From: Neckera pumila
Taxonomy: Eukaryota; Streptophyta; Bryopsida; Hypnales; Neckeraceae
DNA: 64,000 nucleotides
NCBI GenBank assembly: GCA_963969595.1
Contig: OZ018408.1
Span: forward strand, 30,132,108-30,196,107
Direction of reading: 5' to 3'
Below the pieces are notes generated by a model. It worked only from the letters and a program-made list of their open reading frames with translations. It did not search any database and was not told the origin of the DNA. Positions within the stretch are counted from its first letter, which is position 1. Every line of letters starts with the position of its first letter. Positions 1 through 12,560 of the stretch are shown in pieces. Position numbers and translations under genes: made by a program.

Positions 1-1396
1 AGTGTTCCTATAATCATTAGCCCTTTTTCTTTTTTACTTTCTAAGAATGTGCCGGGATGGCGATTACTTAAAATTTGGTGAAGTATTATATTTCTACATT
101 CATCTATCTTTTAGATCCAAAACACACTTTTCAATCATATTCATGCACTTTTTTATCCAAATTAGGTGACTTCATCTACGTTTTTTTTATAGAAATAGAA
201 AAATTTTGGCGAAAAAAGATTACTTATATGTGGGTGGCGAAAAGTAGACATTTATTTTGAAATGGTGTGATTTGGTCCCATAGTGTCAAAAAAAAAGGGT
301 TGATCGATAATCATACTATTTACAATTCAATTCAATCAAATTGATTATAAAGGAAGGTTGTTTTTTTACAAATTCATGCATTGTTATGGATAAATGATAA
401 ATTATTGGAAGGAAACGTTGTCTTGAAGAACTTTATTCATCAAGCGCTTACCAATTAGAGCCTAATTGACCAACAGCGGTTGTTTCCATTTGAAATAAAT
501 CATTTAGGAAGCATCAAGGAAGGCAATTTATTTCATTGTTATATTTAGAATGATAAAACAAGTACCGAAGGTTACAATAATTGATTATTTATTTTTAAAA
601 GAAGTTTTTGCTTTTAATTTAGCATTTATAGTTGTCAATTTTTAAATCTTCTAACTATATATGGGAGCCAAATTTTTTTCTAAATTCATGTCCCTTTATA
701 TACAAGAAGTTAGAATCCTTGGACATTGTGTGATTTCATCAAGCCATATTCTAAATTTTAGAGTTTGAAGTGTTTCAATCAATGATCTCTACCAATGTAT
801 GACTAAACTAGCATATGGAGAGCTTTCAATCTACTCTTTAGAATGCATAGGCATAGTATATCTTTGTGTCATACTTGATATATCTTTGTTGAACTAAATC
901 AATCTATCTTTGACAAGCTATGCTATTATAACAAGAAACAATTCATTCCAACTCGCCCAAAACAAAATTCATTTCCAAAAAACTTTCATCCTAAAACCAA
1001 ACCTTGGAAGAAGCATTCATAAAATAAATTGAACAATATTTCTCCAATTTAATGCAAATCAATAAGGATTAACAACATGCTACCCAATTCTCACCTTAAA
1101 CCACAACATAAAGGAATTAATCTTTGTGTGGAAGCAATATGTGGAGTAGTGTTACAGCCTCAGTCACAACATACTATCTACCTCATTGTTTTGTAAATCA
1201 ATAGGTTAAGTCCTTTAATACTACTTCACATATAGTAACTCCACATGATCATTGCCTATCGTTGTTTAGTTGATAAAATGCAATTTAGAATAATAATTGA
1301 GCGATAACTCTTGAATATAATAACAATTTTGAGTTAAAGTAATTTACTCTAAAATCGATCATCTTCTTCAAATTGCCCCTATAATTACCTGTATAA
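1..1396. other. AT-rich intergenic sequence, nothing recognised
   Basis: Only short spurious open frames occur here, and base composition is uniformly AT-rich. I see no repeat structure, splice-like exon or RNA gene in this stretch. Confidence 0.6.
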
Positions 1397-1752
1397 TGGA
1401 AATGAAGTGGTTTTCAAATTAACTTCTATAGCCATTGAATGGATCAAGGAAAAAAAATCTTCTTTATTGCAAGAGCCAATCATTCTCCTAAGTTTCTTCA
1501 CATCTCTTTACAAATTGCAAGTAGATGGATTTTAAGAGACCTATGGTTACAAATAGGTGCCTACAACACAAATCTTTAAAAACTCACAAGTAATTCAATA
1601 ATGTTTAAAAAAACATGACACTACTTGTGTTACATTCCACATCTATTTTTCTTTCTTTGAAAAAAAATGAACTAAAATTTTTTTTGTCCATGGAAACCCA
1701 TGAAAAAAGGCAAATCAACCCTTAAATGGTTGCTTTTAGAGTAAACTACCTT
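1397..1752 (+). repeat. Dispersed repeat R, copy 1
   Basis: This stretch aligns over about 350 bp, in the same orientation, with 36975-37330. Shared landmarks in order are TAGCCATTGA, GCAAGAGCCAATCATT, a GGTTACAAATAG block, CATCTATTTTTCTTTCT and a terminal TTAAATGGTTGCTTTTAGAG followed by ACTACCTTA. Similarity stops abruptly after ACTACCTTA in both copies, which looks like an element end. No terminal repeat or coding capacity is visible, so the element class is unknown. Confidence 0.7.
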
Positions 1753-1806
1753 ATGACCCATAGATGATGTTCACAAAGTGGAATAAGAATGCTTGGACAT
1801 TTGGAG

Positions 1807-2025
1807 TTAAGGTAGGAGCACCCAATGGCGTCAATGTATCCAATAGTGTCACTTTCTAAGTAAGGCAATGATTCTAGAACATAAATGTAGGTAGACTATA
1901 GAAAGTTTATCATTCTGATCAACAAAATAAGCTATCTACAGTCTACCTACATTTAAGTTATGAAATGACTATCGTGTGTAGAAAGTGACACCATTGGATG
2001 CTCCTACCTCAACCACAAACCATTT
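1807..2025. mobile_element. Fold-back (MITE-like) inverted-repeat element
   Basis: The left arm (GGTAGGAGCACCCAATGG) and right arm (CCATTGGATGCTCCTACC) are inverted copies. The symmetry continues inward through CACTTTCTA and a TGTAGGTAGACT block that reappears as AGTCTACCTACA. The left arm carries an extra internal duplication of about 18 bp. About 220 bp of sequence is therefore a long imperfect hairpin, as in a non-autonomous DNA transposon. I could not settle a target-site duplication, so the superfamily is open. Confidence 0.65.
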
Positions 2026-2748
2026 TGCAACTTCATTGTTCTATGCAACATTTTTCGAGAGTGCTACAAGTGAAATTGATTAATTGTGATAAAAGGACAA
2101 ATCTTACAACTGATTTGGCAACATGTATTGACCACATGCATACTAAACTATTAATGATATCAAAATGCCATAGTTGTAGCAAAAAATAGTGTACACAAAT
2201 TAGTGAAACTAGGTTGCCTTACCTGAGATAAGTTACCTCATAGATCAATGCTTGTTCCACATGGAGACACATGACACTCTCTAAAATAGGCCTTGAACTA
2301 GTGCACAAATATATACCATATACATGCCTCTGAATTGAATACATCATTGTACAAAAGCAGTGAATATTTCTATAGTGTGGACTGTCGAGAAATTAGTATG
2401 GGGTAACCTCATTTCACTATTTTGTGTAGTTAAAAATATCATATCATAGTCCGAATCCAAACCAAATCATTTGAAATCAATACATAAGCTTTGAACTTTG
2501 TATCTGGGATGTACGAATCCAGAAGAGTAAAAAGGTAGAGTTAATAAAAAAGATAAGAAATCTTTCAAAAAAATTCTTAATGAGAATGAGCACAAGTAGG
2601 TGATGTGGTCATTCTACAAACGCTTTACAGCAGATTTTTACACTAGGGAAACTTGAAGAAAACAAACCAATAGCTGGGACTGATGCAGGTTCCCAACACC
2701 AAAATTGTGACGAATACACTGCCTACGAAGAGTCATAACCTGACGAAG
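2026..2748. other. 3' flank of the membrane-protein gene, nothing else recognised
   Basis: Intergenic stretch downstream of the stop codon of the minus-strand gene. It presumably holds that gene's 3' UTR and polyadenylation region, but no decisive signal stands out. The 63-codon plus-strand open frame near 2.0 kb lies partly in the fold-back element and is not a gene. Confidence 0.5.
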
Positions 2749-5700
2749 CTAAACATCCTCAGCTACAGAGGGAGCAATTTCTCTTCCAGATTTGTCCGCA
2801 GCTGCAACCGCTGTATTATTGAATCGATTGGAACCCTCCTTAATTAAACTGCGCAAATTAAAGCTCTTGGTCTTCTTAATGCTCTTACTTTTCTCTCGGG
2901 CCTCTTTTCGACGGCTGACACTCCCGTCCATATCTTCTATATATGTCAGCAAGTTTTTCATGACACTCTCCATTCGCCGCCGGTGAGTAGGCAATCGTGA
3001 AATGGAGTTGGTAATACCCTGAAGCCTGTAATGCAAAGCCCAAATATTTTCAAATGCTCAGTAGTCAGTACTGTCTAGATCGGGTCTCCTTGTTTCTGCT
3101 CCATGAGCTATTTCGGGACACTTCGGGGGGTGAAAGGGACTATTCTTAGAAATTTTGAATTGAAATTTGGAGACGACGACCCCAAATTAGCCTGAGGTTA
3201 CCCACCTGGCCACCTGGGCATTAAGGCAACTCACCCCATTGGACACAACTTTGCCCATTGCAGACGAAATTCTTCTTGCGGTGTACATCACAAGAAATTT
3301 TTGCCTGCAATAGGCTTACCCAAACTTGTGGACGCAATGAGGCCAGTTAACTTACAACCAATGGAAGGAGGAGTTTGATTTTTCGTTCCAAACCTCAAAA
3401 TGCGGGGCAAGCTTTGCTTCCAGATTCTAATGCGAAAGAGCTAAAAGAAACTGAAAGAATTCTCGTTTTCAATTTGCTACAGTAAAGATTCCCATAAACT
3501 ATAGCTCACGATTCTTGCCGCTTCGTAGTCACATGTTGGCTAAGTAAGCAGGATCTTGGATGGCTGATAACTTCTTCGTTGAATTATTCAAATCATAGTG
3601 GATCGCGTTACGTAGCTAAGTGGCTAAATGAATGACAAACTTGCCTAACTATTCAACGTAAACACGCTAAGGAAGTTGCAAGTGCGAGAACATGCGTACC
3701 GTCGGGCAAGTGCTTGCAGTTCTCCTCTCCTAATTGGATCCTCAGGTTCTATACCTCCATTATCCCAGCTCTCCATACGCTGAGTGTCACCACCCATCAA
3801 GCAGAGCTTTTCAAGATAAAGCTCATCACTTTCCTGCAAATTAGCTGCCTGTATTTGATCTTTAATGGTCAAAAGCGGCTCAAAGAACCAATCGGATAGG
3901 CGATCTCGGGGCTTGTTACTCATGGTGACTTCCGTTCCATCAACTGTCCAAGCAAATGTTTCATTAATACATAATATCATCGAAAAATTTTAATCACTTC
4001 ACAAAGAAACCTGACAGGGACGATTGAGACACAAAATCCACCCAAAAGAGAACAATCAACATGAATCCAATCTGCGGCAATTACAACATTACAAGGGGAT
4101 GATTGTGGTTGATACTAAGGTGTGATGCGAACTCTTAATACCTTCTGGTGTGATAGGTTCTCACACGTAATCATCACAAGCATCTCAAAAACAAGGCAAG
4201 GAACCAAATCTATTTGCTTACATAAGACAATTCCAGAACTGCTGGCTTTGGCTGAGCGGACGAGTGTCTTCACATTGCAATATGCTGGTAACCCAGAAGC
4301 AATTATTTTTCCAGTGACCTTATTCCCCTTCACCGCACCATCTACATCTGAATGCTTCAATACACCATCGCTTATTAAGGATTTCCCTTCTGCCTCCAAT
4401 CTATGAAATATAGCGTCCATAACCTGCGTAAAAGAATATTCTTTAAAATGAATATAACAAAGGAGATCAACTACGCCTGAATTTGATGTCGAATTCCTAA
4501 CTTAGTAAAGTCTTTCGGAGCATAGAAAAAGCACGTAAACGATTTTACACGAACAGATTGATTAAAGCAAACAAACGTCAAGATATAGATTTTTAATATT
4601 ATCTCTACCCTCCCCTCTTCTCTCATCAAGAATTGTCATCATCTCACATAATTTGAAGTTAGCAACATTTTTATAGTAACTGCTTACCTCTACAGCGGCC
4701 AATAACCTTTTCAAAGTAATACTCTTGCTTCTGATTAGTACAAAAAGGTGCAAAACTCATTTGAAAGGCATTATAACACTACATTTCAGTCACTGACATT
4801 AAAAATCTTTGAGACAAGGCTTATTATATGTTGGGTGAAAGTTCAATTCTTGAAAATATGCCTACATGTCTTGGTGAAAATTAGATTTGTTATTCCAAAT
4901 ACACAAGAAAGTTCACTAACCTGCACGAGTTTCACTTCCTGTAAAGCATGTTTGAGCGACTTCTGAGTGTTAAGCTGTGGTATTTCGGGCACGCGTCTTT
5001 GCTCACGTGACTTTTCAATATCCGAGGTCCCAACTGCTACATCAGCTGCTTTCGAAGTCTCCTTACTCTTCCGGTACTTGGGCCTAGCTATCCACAAAAT
5101 TAATAATTACTTAATAATTTGGCTACAAATAGACTAGTTTTTTTTCTATTTTTTGGGATAACAATAATTCCATTCTAAAAATTTCAATACAAATACCTGG
5201 AACTGAACGGGGAAGCTTCCCCCACACTAGGTAGCAATAGTCTACAAGAATATATTTTTCAGCACAAAGCTCTGGAACCCAAATAACCTAGTAGACCGGA
5301 AATAAGGAACTGAATAAATTCTCTGAGAGAAACCCAGAAATTCCTTAATCCCCAAATCAAAAAATTTCTTATATCCAATAACCCAGGGATATTAACGATA
5401 AAACCAGCAATTTTTTTGCAAGCCGAACGTTACCTCGGCAGACATGATCCTTCACGCGTATGGAGGACATCGTTGGAGTATTCATCGAACTCCGCTACTA
5501 TAGCGACTATGTATTTTAGCCCGCATTCGTAGGACATTTCCTGCGAACAGGGCGCAAACTCTCGAGGTACAGCACATGCAGAATGAAAATTAAAATGTAG
5601 AGTAGAACATATGGTTGGAACGACAGAACGAGGCATTGTTCCAGCTGGGTGGTCCTTTTCAACAGATTCAAGCAAATGTCAAAGACAAATAGGATTTCTA

Positions 5701-8232
5701 CCGATTAAAAAGATAAACTAGAAAGAGAAATACAGAAGGCACTGCAAACAGACCTGATACACAATGACGGCAGCATACAGCCCAACTAATGGACTGCAGG
5801 TGAAAGCAGTAAGTGCAGATGCTACCACTACAAATGGCCAGAAGGCTAATGCAAGCCCGGCAAAAGGCACACATGCCGCCTCCAAACAAGGACCGTGTCT
5901 GGTCACCAGGTCTTGCAGTAATCGATGCCACCCTTTGATAAGCATAAGAGGCATTTTGCAGAACGCGACAATGGCTATCGCTGGAGTGTCGATAATTACA
6001 CCTAAAACACCAACAAGTGCACATAAAGGAAGCTCGTGCAACCTGTACGAACACGCCATTTGATTAATGTGTGCTACTAAATCAAGCAATTTCAAAATCA
6101 AACCCTAGTTAAGCAGCTCCACGTAGCAAAAATAAATGTAATAAAATCAAACAACTTCATCTTAACATATCCAATACAAATGATGGGCAAGAGGAGATGA
6201 CTTTACGTGACTTCTATAGGCTTGCCATCTTTCGGTTCCCCCAGACGAAACTCGTCGAGGGAATCTAAGACAGAGTGGTAGACAAAATCGAAGATGTCTC
6301 GTACCCAGGTACAGGATCCTTCCAAAGTGCTCAGAGTCCCATCCTGAGATATCCCGACAACATCAGCAATTCTCAGTAATGTAATAGCATGGACATTGCA
6401 GAAATAATTGGAAACAAGAATTCACAACCCGGATGTCAACAAATTCCGCAGACCTAAGGTAGCAACTGAACTATAGTCGGCACTATTCACAGAAATATTC
6501 GCTCCAATTAATGAGGGACAGTGTATCGGTAGTCTAAAATTAGGTACCTGGAATACAGGAGAAACAAACATCAATTGAGTTTCTAGGCATTCTAATTCAT
6601 CGAGAACAAAAAGCATCATACCGCAAAGGCATGGTAGAATTTGTCTTTCCTATCTTCCCCCACAGCTTCAAAAGTTGCTACCACAGGCTGACCAATTCCA
6701 TAACCCAAGCCCACTAATATGCTCCCAACTGCTGCTCCAACAGGCCATAGTAGAAGCACAATCGGCAGCAACAATATCAGAGAAATCTTCAATACAACTC
6801 CCAGCTGCTTAGTCCTGTCAAGCAGACCAGGTTTGCTACAGGTTATTGACGCTTAAGAACATCTGAAATAGCAAATTTTTGAAAATAGCAGACAAATGTT
6901 CCACGATGGCAAGAATCACAAGCTACTATGATGCTTACAAAGACCAAGCATAGGAGAATCAGAAAGCACGCATGTCCCAAGTATGTTTCCAGCAACAAGT
7001 TTCTCTTAAACGATCTAAATTTGAGATTTGGGAAGGTGTAGGTTTCGCAGGATGCTGCCGCAATCGGTTCTTCTGATCACGCTGCTGCAAGATCTGTACA
7101 ATCCACTGTCCGCCTAGACAAGAGGTATAACAAGCAAGTAGCAGTATATAGAAGAGCGTACATTGCAATCGAGCGAAACATGGCCACCACATGAACTGGC
7201 CAAAGTCCAATCACCACTGTCATAACCCCAATAAAGAAGATTGAACCGGCCAATGGTCCAATGATGACGCCTGCACAATGAGAGAGATCTATCATCAGCA
7301 TGGTCAACAGCTATTGCTGACGAAAATTCAGGCAAGCAAAGGAACATTACTCAACACAGTCAGAGATGACTAAGATGTAAAACAAATTACAATCGTCGTC
7401 GGATCTCCAACAGAGGCGTGTAGGAGTCTAATACAAAAAGCGAAAGGAAAACCTTGTTTTACAATAGGATAATCGAAAGGGATAGCAGAGGTACACTTTC
7501 GAGGACGCAAAAGAATCTTGCAAAATCAATATCAGAAACAAATGTGAAGCATGCGATCTGAGCAAGGCACCTTAGCATCGAGCCATACGAAAATTTCACT
7601 CTGGAAATGGATTGAACGCTGACGAACAATTGCAACAACCTCACCATTGCACAAAAACTACTGCATTATAAATTGTAGGTTTTGAGAATCTACAAAGTAA
7701 GCAAAGGAAAATAGTATGCGAAACCATTAAAACTTTGGATCAAAGTGTGTATCATAACGTGTCTGTAACCAAATCGCTTGCACAATCATCCTACTAAATT
7801 TAGCTCCCAGCGAACACCAAGAGCTTCTGCTTCTGTAACTGCTGTCCGTATAACTTGACATCTATATTATAACTGACAGTAAAACCATGTAAAGTATGTG
7901 CATAACCCCCGGTAGACACAAAGGCGATAGCTCACTCTTGTTGATGAAAAAATAGAGTCAAGCTAGTTGCTCAAAACCTCAAGACCGATACCAAACAGAC
8001 CCGGTAGAGGATGAGATCAAGGCTTGCTATAGAGTGGTCAGGCTCTTGAAGGCGACACATCCAAACTGAATTAAACAAAAGTCATGCCGGCAATAGAAGA
8101 AATACCTTTCACAAGTCCGAGGATGAATAATATCAAACATAGAAGAATAAACCATAGTAGCCTCGCGACAGAGCCCAGAGGTCCTGCCGATAAAGTTCTT
8201 ATAAACCCCTTATTGCCAGCTCCGTCCGCCAT
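2749..8232 (-). CDS. At3g27390-like multispanning membrane protein, ten exons, 615 aa
   Basis: Exons on the minus strand, in translation order: 8232-8106, 7270-7162, 6814-6622, 6343-6207, 6042-5754, 5540-5434, 5083-4921, 4423-4222, 3943-3700, 3025-2749. All introns are GT..AG, every phase joins, and the sum is 1848 bp ending in TAG. The start at 8232 (MADGAGNKG) follows the family; an upstream in-frame ATG at 8325 is possible but less likely. Hydrophobic segments lie near residues 24-42, 45-72, 84-118 and in 193-285, with family blocks such as GLWPVHVV, LIKGWHRLLQDL, EFDEYSNDVLH and ESWDNGGIEP. The C-terminal third is soluble and ends in a basic stretch. The family is the 'uncharacterized membrane protein At3g27390' group of plants (known length about 590 aa). 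Its biochemical role is not established to my knowledge. The reading frame looks intact, so the gene is probably functional. Confidence 0.95.
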
Positions 8233-10021
8233 GGCTTCACTTCCACTCTCCCCCTCCTCCCTCAGTCTAAGAATCCACTCTGCTATTTTACATGAAGCCC
8301 TGCCATCCTTGGAGCAACTGAACAAATTAGGAACCAGCTACAGTTTCCTTCCGAAGAAATTGCAAAATTCTCCATCCGCAAGGATGCTTTTGCACATGGC
8401 ATCACGGCCTCAAGTCTTCACGATTGTGTAAACAATTCTTCTCCATCCGCATCCTATTGCGATCCGTTCCACCTAAGCGCGATGCCAAAATCAAGCCCTC
8501 CACTCCAAAACCTCGCCTCTTACTGCCCTGTTTCACCAGAAAAAAGCCAGTTCGTGCGTGGTCGACCTGCACATCATCGTACGGACCATCAAGCCATTTA
8601 CTTCTAAATTAAATAAAACCGGCTCAAGGTCATACTTGTCATCATGCCAAAAGCTCCTGGAAGACACGTGCCTTTCACAACTAACTCTCCAGATTTAAGT
8701 GACCAAGATAACCACATCTCCATTCTCCAATGCCGCAACTCCAGAATCTTACAAATCATGAGGGGATTTAGTTTTCTGACTATTAGGTTTAATGCCAAAT
8801 AATCACTCGGACTTCGTGCGCTCTGTCTGGCTTGCAAATCATGGAGCCATTCAAAATCTAAGGTAGATCCGGGACAGCTCTAAATCTCTCCGACATTATA
8901 TATTCGAATTTAAAATTTTCCTGCAATGAGTAAGCTTACCGGTTCTTTACAGAGGCCACCATCTTGCTGACAGTCAAACTGCAAATAACCGAATTCCAGC
9001 TCACCTCTGCTAAGAACGATCCCTTCATGAGATGCGATTCAAATTTTTCTGACGCCAGCCACCCGAACTCACCAAACGCGAAAAGAATGACACACCTCGA
9101 AACAGATCCTAACTTACAGTCGTTAACGCCCGGCCATAATCCACCCCCGCACTTCCAACTCTGAAATTCTAATAGTCGAGCGTTAAGAGTGCTAAGCTTA
9201 ACCTCACAATATATCCATCCACTAAAGCCTCACTCGCACCGCCGTCTGCTCGTGCACAAACCTATCCACTCCAACCAAGCATCGCTCTAAGAGCCGACAA
9301 ATCATCTCTAAGAAAGTCGACACTCCCGGTGCTGATCAACTTACCTCGTTCAAATTTTAAGCTCGCAGTTCGACAACGAAACCGACTACGGTACCGCTCT
9401 TGACATACGTCGCCGTTTTTCCGAGACGAAAGTACACCCTGAAGGAATCTAGCACCTTAATAATAATCCCTGTTGTTTCCGCTCCTGACCTGCAGCAACT
9501 CCACAGCTACGATCCGCAGACACCTTCCTAGGGTAACAACAACAACACAATCCTCCGCATACTAAGCTTCCTTATTAACCGTTCCCTTTACATCTCCAAC
9601 ATCGAGCTTCTTACTCGACTTTCCACTTGTGATCACCGAAATTTCACGAATCCGCAATAACTGAACTGCGCGGTTCGCCAGCGAACTGCCAGCAGGAAAG
9701 ACGACTGTACTCAATCTCCTCCCTCTTTTGTTTTTTGCTTGCTTTCCTATTTCCGACGGACACCTGTCGGTCCCTTTCGCATGTTCCGGAAGGGGCCCGC
9801 CCAACGGACGGCGTACTAAACCGCATCCCGATCCTTCCACAGGTGTCGATCGCTGAGAGTATGAGGCTCACCGAGAGATTGAGAACAACCACCTGGCAAT
9901 TCTAAGTTATAAGAATTCATTTGCTCGGGATTGCGAGCACTGGCTCCACCACGAAGAGGAAACCCCCGGTCTCGGTTCCTCGCAAGGTCAGTGTGAGGTT
10001 ACAGTGTCGGAGGTTGCGCAC
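8233..10021. promoter_or_regulatory. Upstream region of the membrane-protein gene
   Basis: The stretch is less AT-rich than the surrounding DNA and contains only short out-of-context open frames. It most likely holds the 5' UTR (perhaps with a leader intron) and core promoter of the minus-strand gene starting at 8232. No convincing TATA box was picked out. An inverted-repeat element sits at its distal edge. Confidence 0.35.
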
Positions 10022-10424
10022 CGCTAAGGGAGCCGACCCATTGTCGACCATTTAAGCAATTACGCATACCTACAGGGCGGGGTTCTTCAAGGGAGGAATT
10101 TTCCCATGTATAGAAATTGAATTAAGAAGGTTTCTATAATTTTTCAGATTTTTATTTCTCAAAATATAATTACTATGAGTTTTTTTGCTGAAGATTCTAT
10201 TCGACCTATACTCGTTATATAGACCTCCCTATTTCCGACAAAGGGCTTGGTAGCAAATCCACCAAGGGTTGGTTGCAATATTGATCATCTTGTAACCAAT
10301 CATAACGCGCCACCACTACATCGGAAACCAAGTTGTAATTAATGACCGTGATTCTCTTGTTGATCGGAAAGAGAACAGTCTACAAAGCGGAAATGGGGTC
10401 GGGAATGGGTCGGCTCCCTTACTG
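10022..10424. mobile_element. Inverted-repeat element, possibly hAT-like, degenerate
   Basis: The ends are near-perfect inverted copies: TAAGGGAGCCGACCCATT on the left, and AATGGGTCGGCTCCCTTA on the right. The outer bases (CGC- left, CAG- right when reversed) and the ~400 bp length fit a small hAT-like element. Flanking 8-mers TTGCGCAC and CTGCAAAT match only partly, so a target duplication is not demonstrated. It lies at the distal edge of the membrane-protein gene's upstream region. Confidence 0.6.
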
Positions 10425-10813
10425 CTGCAAATTTGAGTAGTAAATAAATGCGCCTGTAATCTCACCACAATTTATAAGCTTATTAAGGTAAGAGCCATCC
10501 ATAAACTGATCATCTAGGCCCTGATTGAAACCGAATTTTGGGGAGGCAAAACATCTTGGAATGATTTTCAGTAAATTTTCATTGAAAGACAAGACAAATG
10601 GCATGTGGCCCAAGTTGTTTCATATTTTTTTGGAGCTTTGTGGAATTAGTTATGAAATTTTGAAGTTGAAATGTCACAAGGCTCTAAAAGCGACCACCTC
10701 TTAGAATGTACATTGTTTGTACATTTTGGTTAATTGAAGCAAGCAAAATGTACCATTGTATCATGTTTGGTTCAAAATGCCCGAACTGTTTTCAAGCCTC
10801 CTACCTTAGTTCC

Positions 10814-11098
10814 ATTAGAAGAGATTTGGGGGGGCTAGAGGGCCGTTTTAGGCATGTTCCCCCGACGCTATTCCCCTGGCAGATCGGGAACATTTACTAT
10901 CAGATTTTATTTTTTATTTTTTGAAAATTTTAAAATGAAAAAAAAGCAAAAAAAAATTATTATTTTTTTTTTTTTTGGTGACGTGGCAATAGTTCGGCCA
11001 CGTCACGCAGCAGCTAAGGATTGCTGCGAGGCTGTTCCCCCAACCCTAGCAGACCAGGGAACTCACAGCCCTCCAAAGAAGCTGAAAAACATCTAATG
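10814..11098. mobile_element. Inverted-repeat element M, copy 1
   Basis: Related to 62463-62774. Both copies begin TTAGAAGAGATTTG and continue with a block around GTTCCCC. Each then has a long A-rich and T-rich core, a TGACGTGGC..CCACRTCA hairpin (here 10979-11005) and a GCAGC-rich right part. Copy 2 ends in the clear inverted terminal repeat CAAATCTCTTCTAATG, while the right end of this copy is degraded. No coding capacity; open frames crossing it are incidental. Confidence 0.65.
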
Positions 11099-11247
11099 TC
11101 TCTCACTCTTTCAGTATATGGCCAAAATGTTGTGAAATTTCTCAAATAAGGACTCATCATCAAATCCAACAAGCATCTAAAGTAAGTGTATCTCCAACCT
11201 AATTGCAAACCCTACTATTGGACCCAATTATCCATATATACCTTTAA

Positions 11248-12170
11248 CCCCTAAAAGACTAAGGCCTTTTTTCTGCCAAAAAACACTCAAAACTGTCATT
11301 TTTATAGCAAAGAGTAAAATATTTTGAAAATTGTTTTTCTTTTACATTTAACCGTAGTATCTTATACCTAACTAGTATCACAATGTGTGGAAAAAATTTC
11401 AGAATTTTTGGCCACATGGATTGCAAGATATCTGCGTTTAAAGTGAAAAAAACAAATTTTCAATACATTGTGGGACTAGATTTTTGGACTTTGAACATTT
11501 TTAACTTAAAATTTTTGCACTACAGAGTTTTGAGATTTAAATCTTTATAGTGGAGAATTGAGTTGAGAGTCTAGCAAAAAAAAAAAAGATTCAAAAAAAA
11601 TTAATTTTCACTATTAAAAAAATTGTTAAGTAGAAGTATGTACGAGATAGAAGGAAAATCTAAAATATTGATATCTTTTATATGGAATAAAAATGCACTA
11701 ATCCCAATGGTGAGATTGTTCTAGCAAAAAAACTGAACCACATGGAACTTTTTTTTTTGAAAAATCATAAAAATTGCATTCAGAAATGAATCCTGCATAT
11801 TATTTTTTTCAGGAAGATGCTCCAAGTGCCCAAAAAATAAGATTGTCCATAACTTTCTCATAACAAATCCAAATGGAATGAATCAAAGCTTTCCAAATAG
11901 AAAAAAATATAATCTGTGGGAAAAAAATATTCAAAAAAAAAAAAAAAAATTTGCAAAATTTTTTTTGTTGCCCGCTCTCCCCTGTTTTGAGCTTATTTGG
12001 GCATAACTTTTTTTCCCGGGCTCCAATTGAAAAAAAAATAATATCCCCACAAAGCTTATCAGTTTTCCTATCTTCAAAAAAAGTTTCAAAAAATTAGGAC
12101 AAAAATTCAGCCCGTAGGTACCTGCCCGAAATCCACTTGTCCGTTGAACGAACACTTGATCCTTTAGGGG
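11248..12170 (+). mobile_element. TTAA-flanked piggyBac-like MITE, copy A (923 bp)
   Basis: Flanked by TTAA at 11244-11247 and 12171-12174. Termini are CCCCTAAAAGACTAAGG on the left and CCTTTAGGGG on the right. The interior aligns colinearly with copies D and E: a poly-A-rich stretch, then AACCGTAGTATCTT, then a TGTGG..AAAAATTTCAGAA block, and near the right end GCATAACTTTTT and ACCTGCCC. No frame longer than about 75 codons occurs, so it has no transposase and must rely on one encoded elsewhere. TTAA duplication with C-rich ends is the hallmark of the piggyBac superfamily; the assignment is inferred from ends only. Confidence 0.75.
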
Positions 12171-12426
12171 TTAAGACAAGTTTGTTTTGTTTTGTTTTGT
12201 TATGTTGATATCTCCCAAACCGTGCGTCCCCTGACTAGGTGCTTGGTACCGTCAGAAAGGCCTCGGCAAGGAGCATGGGCTTCAGTTTGTGGCGTTTTGA
12301 TTTACAGCAAAAAAGATATTAAATTTCAAAGTTTATATAAATTTAAAAAATAAAAAAATTATTTTTACTTTTATTTTGGTTGTGGCAACAACACATGGCA
12401 CACCAATTGCATTCTAAAGTAAATTA

Positions 12427-12560
12427 GTCTATTGCAGGCCAAATGGGAGCAAGTCCATTGCAGGCAAATTATGTTAATTGTGTACATTTCAAAACTTAAG
12501 TGTAGACCACTAATATGATTTTGCATGCAATGAACTTGCTCTCATTTAGCCTACACTGGC
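12427..12560. repeat. Fold-back repeat
   Basis: Arms of about 42 bp, 12427-12468 and 12519-12560, are inverted copies with some mismatches. Shared cores are CAAATGGGAGCAAGTCCATT against AATGAACTTGCTCTCATTT. The loop is about 50 bp. It could be a tiny MITE, but no target duplication was identified. Confidence 0.6.

Noticed and set aside
5698..6101. Overlapping minus-strand frame of 118 codons in the membrane-protein exon 5
   Set aside because: The other frame carries the family motifs and joins both neighbouring exons in phase.
11248..12170. TTAA as part of the terminal repeat, not a target duplication
   Set aside because: Copy B lacks TTAA and instead has ATAC on both sides, so the four bases belong to the target.
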